This document shows positions 1 to 5,457 of a stretch of 6,090 nt of DNA, piece by piece. Under the pieces are notes generated by a model. That model did not search any database and was not told the origin of the DNA. It saw only the letters and a program-made list of their open reading frames with translations. The position numbers and the translations under genes were made by a program. Numbering within the stretch: position 1 is the stretch's first letter; each line of letters opens with the position of its first letter. Source of the stretch: Ruminococcaceae bacterium UBA1448. Lineage in GTDB: Bacteria; Bacillota; Clostridia; Oscillospirales; Ruminococcaceae. The stretch is taken from contig DCTE01000019.1 of assembly GCA_002329405.1 (NCBI GenBank), forward strand, positions 1-6,090, written 5' to 3'.

Positions 1-33
1 TTGGAAGAAAAAGATGTACCAGTGTCTGGATAA
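1..33 (+). CDS. 3' end of an upstream gene, possibly an ECF sigma factor (partial)
   Basis: Reading from base 1, ten codons (LEEKDVPVSG) run into a TAA at 31-33, 20 bases before the start of the lipoprotein gene. Ten residues cannot identify a family. The charged LEEK tail would suit the end of the sigma-70 region 4 helix of an ECF sigma factor, and the two genes that follow look like the partners of such a factor, so that is my guess. The other two forward frames also stay open across this edge, so even the reading frame is an inference. The position, with the stop closely upstream of a gene on the same strand, favours an upstream operon member. Confidence 0.35.
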   Translation: MEEKDVPVSG

Positions 34-53
34 AATGGAAATGGGGCAATGTT

Positions 54-515
54 ATGATGAAAAGATTTGTTTGTATGCTGATGACGATGTTATGTATCGT
101 TGGTCTGACCGGCTGCGCGGGTTTTGGAATGAAATCCCCTCCAAAACTCGTTGTGAAATGCAGCGACGGCTCGGTATCCGCCATACTGGGTACCTATTCC
201 TGGCGGTATATGAATACCGGCGTAACGGCAGACGCGATACATCCGCTGGACTATGACAACTATACGATACTGGAAACGACCGATACGGCCGCAGTCCTTG
301 ACTTTGAAAAAGACCCGGATTCGATTCTGTCCGTGATTTGCTGGAGTGATACCTTCTTGTCCAGCCCGGATATTGAAAGTGAAAAGGTGGATTTTCAGGG
401 CGATACCATCCAGCTGAAACCTGGCGGATATATCTATGAGGTTGCCGCTGAATGGGATACCAGCGGTACCGCGTACTATTCTTTCTATATCAAAACGGAA
501 GGAGATGCAGCATGA
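54..515 (+). CDS. Small secreted lipoprotein, function unknown
   Basis: A 153-residue protein with a clear lipoprotein signal peptide: a short basic start (MMKR), a hydrophobic core at about residues 5-17, and a lipobox LTGC at 18-21, with Cys21 as the predicted lipidated residue. The mature part, about 130 residues, is predicted to be anchored on the outer face of the membrane. It is rich in Asp, Thr and Tyr, and its tail, with alternating hydrophobic and aromatic residues (KPGGYIYEVAAEW, AYYSFYIKT), looks like beta-strands. It includes a GTYSWRY segment and an HPLDY segment, which I associate with small Clostridia lipoproteins near ECF sigma/anti-sigma genes, though I cannot name the family. 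The start at 54 is preceded by a weak G-rich site (about 37-46); ATG at 57 is an equally possible start. Its stop overlaps the next start (ATGA), so the two are probably translationally coupled. Sensing or stabilising the membrane partner downstream is an inferred role. Confidence 0.85.
   Translation: MMKRFVCMLMTMLCIVGLTGCAGFGMKSPPKLVVKCSDGSVSAILGTYSWRYMNTGVTADAIHPLDYDNYTILETTDTAAVLDFEKDPDSILSVICWSDTFLSSPDIESEKVDFQGDTIQLKPGGYIYEVAAEWDTSGTAYYSFYIKTEGDAA
499..504 (+). promoter_or_regulatory. Ribosome binding site deciding the start at 512
   Basis: AAGGAG lies 7 bases before the ATG at 512. This supports 512 rather than the in-frame ATG at 452, which would lie inside the lipoprotein gene and would add 20 residues before the conserved-looking MSPLDFLEALG start. 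Confidence 0.8.
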
Positions 516-1924
516 GCCCGCTTGATTTTCTGGAAGCACTGGGTCATCTGGACGATCGGTATGTCCAGCAGGCAGCACAGTACAACAGAAAAAGAAGAAA
601 GTTCTTGCGGGTAACCGGGACGGCGGCAGCTGCCTGTCTGGTGGTATTTATTTCCGCTGCCGGTATCCGGCTGCTCCCGCAGGGCCAGTCCTCATCTTCC
701 CTTTCAGTCAGCCAAACGCACGACCAGAAAGAAGACAGCAGCCAGCAGACACAAAATACTGGCGGTGTCACCATCCCACCGCTTGAAGTCTATCTTGGGA
801 ATGACGTTAACGCAGAAATGGTGGCGTTTTTTATCTATCAGGGACGATGCTATGTCCAATACGACACGTTGGATGAAGATTATGGCCTGATCGGTGAACA
901 TCTTGGAACGGCAAAGGGGCTGATCGACGAATGGACACCGGAAGATGGTTATGTTGATCTGGCGGGAAGTATCGGCGGCAATTTTTACGCAGTCAACGGC
1001 TACGACCCGGATTTCATGCTCTGTATGAAATCCACCAGCGGTCAATTGTATCTGTTTATCTGCAACAACGGCATCACGCTGCAATATGGTGCGGAACTGT
1101 ATGAAGACTGGCTGCATCTCTCTGAAAACTATGCCGCAGTCGAATTTGAAACCCGCAAATCCTGGTACAACAGCGAACATCAACGTTACCGACTGACGGA
1201 AGACAGCAGCGAAACAATTGAAACATTTATCCACCAATTGGATACGGCAGAATTTATCCCAACCAATCAGATATCGCTGGTTGATGGCGTCAGTTCGGTT
1301 TATGAGATGGAAATTTTTCACCTTTATTTTCAGTTGAAAGATGGGCTGACTGTCCATCTGCGGCTATATCAAAACGGCTACGTCCGTTTCGATGGAATCA
1401 TGGATGTGGCGGTGAAAATTCCAGAAACTGAATGGATGGCACTGCTGGATATTCTGGAAAATAAAACAGATGCTCAAAAGGTTGAAGTTGCTGACCCTGC
1501 TGACGTGCAGCTGGAAAATTGTCTTGCAGACCCGGAGCTGGGCGGATTTATCCCCCAGTGGATACCAGAGGAGATGCAGCTGAACTATGCCACCGTCTAT
1601 TACCAGCTGGACAGCGAAACCGGAAAAGAAACCGGCACCAGACAGATCATGATGGATTATACCAGCCCGGATAACACCGGCCAAACCGTTTCCATCATCA
1701 TCTGCCGGGCGGATGAAACAGGTGAATTTGCCTGGCTGGGACCGGTTTATCAGGGCGAACTGTCGGTTGATATGATTACAAAGTATCTCCCTGATTTTCC
1801 AGAACAGGATAGCTTTGAACTGGGGGTACAGTTTGGCGATGTGATCGTCGGATTATGGGGATGGAATATCGACGCAGAAACCATCCTGAAAATATTTGAA
1901 TCGGTTTCGGTAAAAAATAGCTGA
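512..1924 (+). CDS. Single-pass membrane protein, anti-sigma-factor-like
   Basis: A 470-residue protein. Residues 1-34 are predicted cytoplasmic: a short helix-like segment (LDFLEALGHLDDRYVQQA) and a Lys/Arg cluster (NRKRRKFLR, 25-33). One membrane segment follows at about 35-55 (Ala-rich, then ACLVVFISAAGI). A Ser/Gln-rich linker (about 56-85) leads to a large predicted extracellular part of almost 390 residues. The N-terminal layout, especially the 'ALGxLDD' helix before basic residues and a membrane segment, is the one seen in Clostridia membrane anti-sigma factors encoded after ECF sigma genes. The last 120 residues (from about GGFIPQWIPEEM, then repeated strand-like segments) weakly resemble DUF4367-type domains found at the end of such proteins; I am not sure of that match. 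No zinc-binding HxxxCxxC anti-sigma motif is visible, so it is not a ZAS-type protein. The likely job is to hold a sigma factor at the membrane and respond to an outside signal, possibly with the preceding lipoprotein. A membrane-bound sensor unrelated to sigma control is the alternative. Confidence 0.85.
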   Translation: MSPLDFLEALGHLDDRYVQQAAQYNRKRRKFLRVTGTAAAACLVVFISAAGIRLLPQGQSSSSLSVSQTHDQKEDSSQQTQNTGGVTIPPLEVYLGNDVNAEMVAFFIYQGRCYVQYDTLDEDYGLIGEHLGTAKGLIDEWTPEDGYVDLAGSIGGNFYAVNGYDPDFMLCMKSTSGQLYLFICNNGITLQYGAELYEDWLHLSENYAAVEFETRKSWYNSEHQRYRLTEDSSETIETFIHQLDTAEFIPTNQISLVDGVSSVYEMEIFHLYFQLKDGLTVHLRLYQNGYVRFDGIMDVAVKIPETEWMALLDILENKTDAQKVEVADPADVQLENCLADPELGGFIPQWIPEEMQLNYATVYYQLDSETGKETGTRQIMMDYTSPDNTGQTVSIIICRADETGEFAWLGPVYQGELSVDMITKYLPDFPEQDSFELGVQFGDVIVGLWGWNIDAETILKIFESVSVKNS

Positions 1925-1948
1925 ACACAGCTGCCATATTCAATGACA

Positions 1949-1987
1949 ACAGCCCGAAGGGAACATTTTGTTTTCCCTTCGGGCTGT
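1949..1987. terminator. Stem-loop between convergent genes, probable two-way terminator
   Basis: ACAGCCCGAAGGGAA (1949-1963) pairs without mismatch with TTCCCTTCGGGCTGT (1973-1987), giving a 15-bp stem with a 9-base loop. It lies between the stop of the + strand membrane protein gene (1924) and the stop of nudC on the - strand (2011), so it can serve both. Neither side has a proper run of T after the stem (ATTGCGTGATTAT on +, TGTCATTGAATAT on -), so it may work poorly as a classic intrinsic terminator, may need Rho, or may mainly protect 3' ends. Confidence 0.65.
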
Positions 1988-2010
1988 ATTGCGTGATTAT
2001 CCTCTGACTT

Positions 2011-2844
2011 TTAGCTGTGTATCTTTCCCTGCTGAAAAGCGGCAATCAGAGCACGAGTCAGGCTGACGCCATCGTCATGTACCGGGATTTCCTCCCGTGC
2101 AAACCAGGTTGCCTCTCGAAGTTCCCCATCGACCAGATGAGGGGTCGGGTCACCCTTAACGTCACAGAAAAAGCCGGCAAGCAGTGTATCCGAGAAAGAC
2201 CAGGGCTGACTGCCCCAATAGCGGATATTTTCCACCTCAAGGCCGACCTCCTCACGAACCTCCCGGCGAACGGTCTCTTCCAGACTCTCACCAATCTCAC
2301 AGAAACCGGCGACCAGCGCATAATGGGTATACCGGTTGCGGGCATATTTGGTCAGCAGGATTTTGTCTCCGTCGGTTATCCCAACGATGACGCAGGGAGA
2401 AATCTTCGGGTAGACCATATTGCCGCAGGAAGGACAGCGGAGCATCCGTTCCCGGCCATCGGGACAGAGTTTGTCCCCGCAGCAGCCGCAGTAGATATTG
2501 GCGCGGTACCAACGCACCAGCTGCATCGCCGTCACACCGGCAAAGGCATATTCAACGGGGTTTGCTCCCCGCAGTTTTCCTGTATGCAGCCAGGTATACC
2601 CTGGGCACTCCACCTGCTGATAATCCAGCGCAGCAAACCAGCTCTCTCCATCCAGCTGAAACAGATAGCGGCTGACCTGCGGCCCAACGGCAAAATCCCG
2701 GAACCTCGGAAACGACAATCTTCCATCCTCAGAAAGCCGCGCCAGCATCCGCTCCCCATCGGTGACAAAAAGGATGTCCTGCCCAGACGGTGTTTGATCA
2801 TGGTAGCTGTTGTCCAGATGATGTGGCGCGATGTCCTGTACCAT
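2011..2844 (-). CDS. nudC: NUDIX hydrolase, NADH pyrophosphatase (NudC type)
   Basis: A 277-residue cytoplasmic enzyme. In the NudC family it splits NADH (and NAD+) into NMNH and AMP, and in some bacteria removes NAD caps from RNA 5' ends. Domains in order: an N-terminal region (about 1-110); a zinc ribbon with the pairs C119/C122 and C137/C140 (YCGCCG and CPSCG); and the NUDIX domain with a complete box from G180 to L202 (GX5E, then REVREEVGL at 194-202, with Glu195, Glu198 and Glu199 as metal-binding/catalytic residues). The family's NADH signature after the box is SQPWPFPxxLM; here it is SQPWSFSDTLL (212-222), with both prolines changed to Ser, but SQPW is kept. Extra Cys121 and Cys127 sit by the ribbon. 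Length is close to that of E. coli NudC (about 257). It is the last gene of the leftward operon, starting 2 bases after the PLP enzyme's stop. The start at 2844 is preferred to the ATG at 2868, which lies inside the previous gene and has no visible ribosome site. Confidence 0.9.
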   Translation of the reverse strand: MVQDIAPHHLDNSYHDQTPSGQDILFVTDGERMLARLSEDGRLSFPRFRDFAVGPQVSRYLFQLDGESWFAALDYQQVECPGYTWLHTGKLRGANPVEYAFAGVTAMQLVRWYRANIYCGCCGDKLCPDGRERMLRCPSCGNMVYPKISPCVIVGITDGDKILLTKYARNRYTHYALVAGFCEIGESLEETVRREVREEVGLEVENIRYWGSQPWSFSDTLLAGFFCDVKGDPTPHLVDGELREATWFAREEIPVHDDGVSLTRALIAAFQQGKIHS

Positions 2845-2846
2845 CG

Positions 2847-4115
2847 TCAGTTCCCCTCTTTCAGGCATTCGGCTGCTGCAAGCAGTACCCCAATCTTACC
2901 GGTATTCCAGGTCAGACCGCCCTGCATCCAGACAGCATACGGTTCCCGCATCGGGCCGTCAGCCGACAGCTCGATCGACGAACCAAGGGTAAAGGCACCG
3001 GCAGCCATAATCACTTCGTCATTGTAACCGGGCATTGCCCACGGAACCGGGGTGACATGAGAGTCAATCGGCGAACCATGCTGAATACCGGTGCAGAAAG
3101 CGCACATCTTCTCCCGGCTGCCGAGTACCAGCTGCAAGATCAGATCGGTGCGGGGTTCATCATAGCGCGGACTAACATTGTAACCGAGCTTTTCAAACAG
3201 CGCAGACGCAAAAACCGACGTCTTGATTGCGCTAGCCGTGACCGACGGCGCATAAAACAGTCCCAGATACATCGGGCGGTTCTGGTTGAGTGAACATCCC
3301 GCTTCCCGGCCGATGCCAGGGCTGGTCAGGCGATATCCGCACAGTTCGACCAAATCGTGCCGGCCGGCAATATAGCCGCCCGTCTCGGCAATCCCGCCCC
3401 CGGCGTTTTTGATCAGCGAACCCACCAGCAGGTCAGCTCCCACTGCTGACGGCTCCTGGTACTCAACAAACTCACCGTAACAGTTGTCGACAAAGACGAT
3501 GGTTTCCGGGCTGACTTCCTTAATCGCTGCAACAATCTTCCCGATGGTTTCAACTGTCAGCGAAGGACGGGTCGCATAGCCGCGGCTGCGCTGAATATGG
3601 GCAAGTTTCGCCCCTTTGACCGCCTTTTTGATTCCTTCATAGTCCGGCGTTCCGTCCGGCAGCAGGTCCACCTGGTCATAGCTGACCCCAAAGTCTTTCA
3701 GTGAGCCGTTGCCCTCTCCGCGCAGCCCGATGACCTCCTCCAGCGTATCATACGGCGCGCCGGTCACTGCGACCATCCGGTCGCCCGCCCGCAGTACGCC
3801 GAACAGCGCGACGGTCAGCGCATGGGTCCCCGAAACAAAGGTATGCCGGACGAGAGCGTCTTCCGTTCCCATCACATCGGCAAACACCTTGTCCAATGTA
3901 TCCCTGCCAAGGTCATCATAGCCGTATCCGTTTGAGCCGGTCAGGTGGGCGGCGGAGATTTTATGCCGCCCAAATGCCGCCAAAACTTTTGCTTCATTAT
4001 AAGCGGCAATGCTGTCAATCCGTTCAAAAACCGGACGGATCAGCTGCTCACATTCCTCCGCCTGCCGGAGCAGACCGGCGGGCAGGTCAAAAAACTGTGT
4101 AAGGTCGTTGTTCAT
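2847..4115 (-). CDS. ynbB: PLP-dependent enzyme, YnbB / Met_gamma_lyase family ('aluminum resistance protein')
   Basis: A 422-residue cytoplasmic protein matching the PF06838/COG4100 family, which has the fold of the Cys/Met-metabolism PLP enzymes; Bacillus subtilis YnbB is the same family and size. Visible landmarks: SNGYGYDDLGRD (61-72); the cofactor-contacting stretch FVSGTHAL (93-100); an Asp expected to pair with the pyridine nitrogen in FVDNCYGEF (D210); and the Schiff-base lysine in GSLIKNAGGG (K236), followed by GIAETGGYIAG. A Cys-rich CAFCTG segment comes later, and the tail (YAVWMQGGLTW) is typical of this family. The 'methionine gamma-lyase' and 'aluminum resistance' names come from family annotation; the true substrate is not settled, and cysteine or methionine breakdown is only a guess. 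The start at 4115 (MNNDLTQ) has AGGA about 10 bases upstream; an earlier in-frame TTG at 4151 has no support. It stops 2 bases before nudC and follows the small FakA-like gene after a 54-base gap. Confidence 0.92.
   Translation of the reverse strand: MNNDLTQFFDLPAGLLRQAEECEQLIRPVFERIDSIAAYNEAKVLAAFGRHKISAAHLTGSNGYGYDDLGRDTLDKVFADVMGTEDALVRHTFVSGTHALTVALFGVLRAGDRMVAVTGAPYDTLEEVIGLRGEGNGSLKDFGVSYDQVDLLPDGTPDYEGIKKAVKGAKLAHIQRSRGYATRPSLTVETIGKIVAAIKEVSPETIVFVDNCYGEFVEYQEPSAVGADLLVGSLIKNAGGGIAETGGYIAGRHDLVELCGYRLTSPGIGREAGCSLNQNRPMYLGLFYAPSVTASAIKTSVFASALFEKLGYNVSPRYDEPRTDLILQLVLGSREKMCAFCTGIQHGSPIDSHVTPVPWAMPGYNDEVIMAAGAFTLGSSIELSADGPMREPYAVWMQGGLTWNTGKIGVLLAAAECLKEGN
2853..2858 (-). promoter_or_regulatory. 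nudC: Ribosome binding site deciding the nudC start
   Basis: GAGGGG on the - strand, 8 bases before the ATG at 2844, inside the last codons of the upstream PLP-enzyme gene. It supports the 277-residue form and suggests translational coupling. Confidence 0.7.
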
Positions 4116-4169
4116 TTCTCTCTTTTCCTGCTTTCTGAATAGTTTCTGCAAATTTGGGGTTGAAACGGC

Positions 4170-4421
4170 TCAGCCTTTCAGTCCCCGTGCCTGACGGTCC
4201 ATATCCTCCACCACGATATCATAAATTTCGCCCAGCGTCGCACAGTATGCCAGTACCAGCCAGGGTTCGTTGGTATGGAAATGGATTTTCAGTGTATCTT
4301 CGTCCCCGATTGCCAGAAGACAGTCTCCTTTGAAATGGCTGATAATATAATCGTGTACCGTGTCTTCATCCAGATTTTTTCCGTCAATCAAAAGCTGTGT
4401 ATCATATTTATATTCCAACAT
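4170..4421 (-). CDS. Stand-alone FakA/YloV middle-domain-like small protein
   Basis: An 83-residue cytoplasmic protein that resembles only the middle part of fatty acid kinase FakA (YloV; DAK2-fusion family), often labelled 'kinase to dihydroxyacetone kinase'. The shared pattern is YxYxTQLLIDGKNLDE near the start, GDCLLAIGDEDTLKIHFHTNEP (32-53, with His47 and His49), then a TLGEIYDIVVEDM stretch (62-74). The ATP-binding DhaL-like domain and the C-terminal FakB-binding domain are both absent, so it cannot be a kinase on its own. As I recall, the FakA middle domain binds zinc through one Cys and the two His of the HxH motif; here the His pair is kept, but the Cys position (YCTEF in FakA) reads YDTQL, with Asp7. 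AGGAGG 8 bases before the ATG fixes the start. It sits 31 bases after the degenerate M42 gene. It could be a binding or scaffold protein; its real role is unknown. Confidence 0.8.
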   Translation of the reverse strand: MLEYKYDTQLLIDGKNLDEDTVHDYIISHFKGDCLLAIGDEDTLKIHFHTNEPWLVLAYCATLGEIYDIVVEDMDRQARGLKG

Positions 4422-4429
4422 GCTGATAA

Positions 4430-4435
4430 CCTCCT
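4430..4435 (-). promoter_or_regulatory. Strong ribosome binding site of the FakA-like gene
   Basis: A full AGGAGG on the - strand with 8-base spacing to the ATG at 4421. It is the strongest such site in the leftward gene set, suggesting this small protein is made in quantity. It also confirms that the short gene is real and not a fragment of a longer one. Confidence 0.85.
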
Positions 4436-4452
4436 GTCATTGCAACATCTGT

Positions 4453-5457
4453 TTATTCGGCTGACTGTTCAACCAGTGCCAACGCCAACGCTTCAACCGC
4501 TTCCATATCCGCTTCATCTGCAACGACCGCCGGGCTGCCGGTATACCGGCAGGGCAGCCCCAGAAAGACGCTGGGCACCCCGCCCCGGCTGTGGTGGACA
4601 AGTCCGGTTCCTGTATCGGTCAGCACACAGCCTGTCTGAAGCGGAATCCCTTTTTCGGCTGCCAGTGCAACCACTTTCGACGCAAATGTCCGATCGTATC
4701 GTGTTCTTCGTTCGATCAGCGGCAGTACACCGCCCTTTCCGAGCGCACAGTCACCTTTGCCTCCCGGCAGGTCATCCGAAGCAATTCCGCCGATGACAAC
4801 TGCTCTCGCAGGCTGAACGGTATATGCCGCAAATGATTCGCCGCTTCCCGTATGATGACGGGTGGTAAAGGCAAAAACGGTATCATACCGCAGATCGGCA
4901 CGAATCAGGCTGATCAGGATTGCACATCCGATGCGGGCATCCAGTGCCTTCCCCTTGACCCTGCGCCCTCCGAGTCGTTCAAATTCCGACAGGAAAACCG
5001 CGCTGTCTCCGATTTTGACCAGCTTTTCCGCTTCTTCCCGGTTTGCCGCGCCAATATCAATCAGCAGCCGATCCGCCGGAACCGGCTTTTCCCGCTCTTC
5101 CCGGGTGGTCTGATGAATCGCTTTACAGCTGATCACACCGGGAACCTTATTTCCCCCGACGAGGACCTGACGTCCCGGCAACACCCGGCTGTCGATCTCT
5201 CCGACGGGGATAAACCGCAGATACCCGTCATCTGTGATATGGGAAATGAGCAGCCCTGTTTCATCCATATGGGTCATGACCAGCATCGGCTCATGACGCC
5301 GCTCTTTTCCCTCCTTATATACAAACAATGTGCCGACCGAATCACGTTCCCATCGGGCATATCCGTCGATCTTTCGGATAATCGCTTCGGCGACCGCCGA
5401 CTCGTCCCCGGAGATACCGCTGATCCCCGACAAACGGTCAAGATGTGACAGTTTCAT
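4453..5457 (-). CDS. Degenerate M42-family protein, probably catalytically inactive
   Basis: A 334-residue cytoplasmic protein with the full length and order of an M42 (PepA/CelM/FrvX, TET-type) aminopeptidase. It keeps the first metal His and catalytic Asp (HMDETG, H63 and D65) and the bridging Asp (ALDAR, D173), although the usual DD is DA. It lacks the rest: the catalytic/metal pair QEE is RHH (H201, H202, in FTTRHHTGSG); the next metal Asp (DV in the neighbour) falls at Gly (VIGGIAS, about 223-224); and the final metal His of the RYMHSP motif is Gly (RYTGSP, G307). The C-terminal part otherwise aligns well with the upstream M42 gene (GKGG, AAxKGIP, GGxPxxxxxLPxxY). The open frame has no stops, so the protein is kept while the active site is lost, which suggests a pseudoenzyme. 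The start at 5457 (MKLSHL) has AAGGAG 9 bases upstream and overlaps the preceding gene by 20 bases. It could pair with the intact copy in a mixed TET particle; that is inference. Confidence 0.9.
   Translation of the reverse strand: MKLSHLDRLSGISGISGDESAVAEAIIRKIDGYARWERDSVGTLFVYKEGKERRHEPMLVMTHMDETGLLISHITDDGYLRFIPVGEIDSRVLPGRQVLVGGNKVPGVISCKAIHQTTREEREKPVPADRLLIDIGAANREEAEKLVKIGDSAVFLSEFERLGGRRVKGKALDARIGCAILISLIRADLRYDTVFAFTTRHHTGSGESFAAYTVQPARAVVIGGIASDDLPGGKGDCALGKGGVLPLIERRTRYDRTFASKVVALAAEKGIPLQTGCVLTDTGTGLVHHSRGGVPSVFLGLPCRYTGSPAVVADEADMEAVEALALALVEQSAE

Noticed and set aside
452..511. Longer N-terminus for the membrane protein starting at 452
   Set aside because: It would overlap the lipoprotein gene by 64 bases; the ATG at 512 has AAGGAG at the right distance and gives the usual start of such proteins.
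704..1357. Open frame on the - strand opposite the membrane protein gene (217 residues)
   Set aside because: No family features; the + strand frame has a ribosome site, a membrane segment and an operon context.
2017..3027. Long open frame on the + strand opposite nudC (336 residues)
   Set aside because: It lies wholly antisense to nudC and the end of the PLP-enzyme gene, both with clear family motifs; its translation has low complexity, is Pro/Arg-rich and matches no family I know.
4116..4169. Internal promoter before the PLP-enzyme gene
   Set aside because: No convincing -35/-10 pair with proper spacing could be found in the 54-base gap.
4852..5448. Open frame on the + strand opposite the degenerate M42 gene (198 residues)
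   Set aside because: It is a shadow of the M42 coding frame with no recognisable domain.
4453..5457. Degenerate M42 gene as a pseudogene
   Set aside because: The frame is full length without stops or shifts and has a good ribosome site; changes are confined to active-site motifs while fold motifs remain, which fits a pseudoenzyme better than decay.
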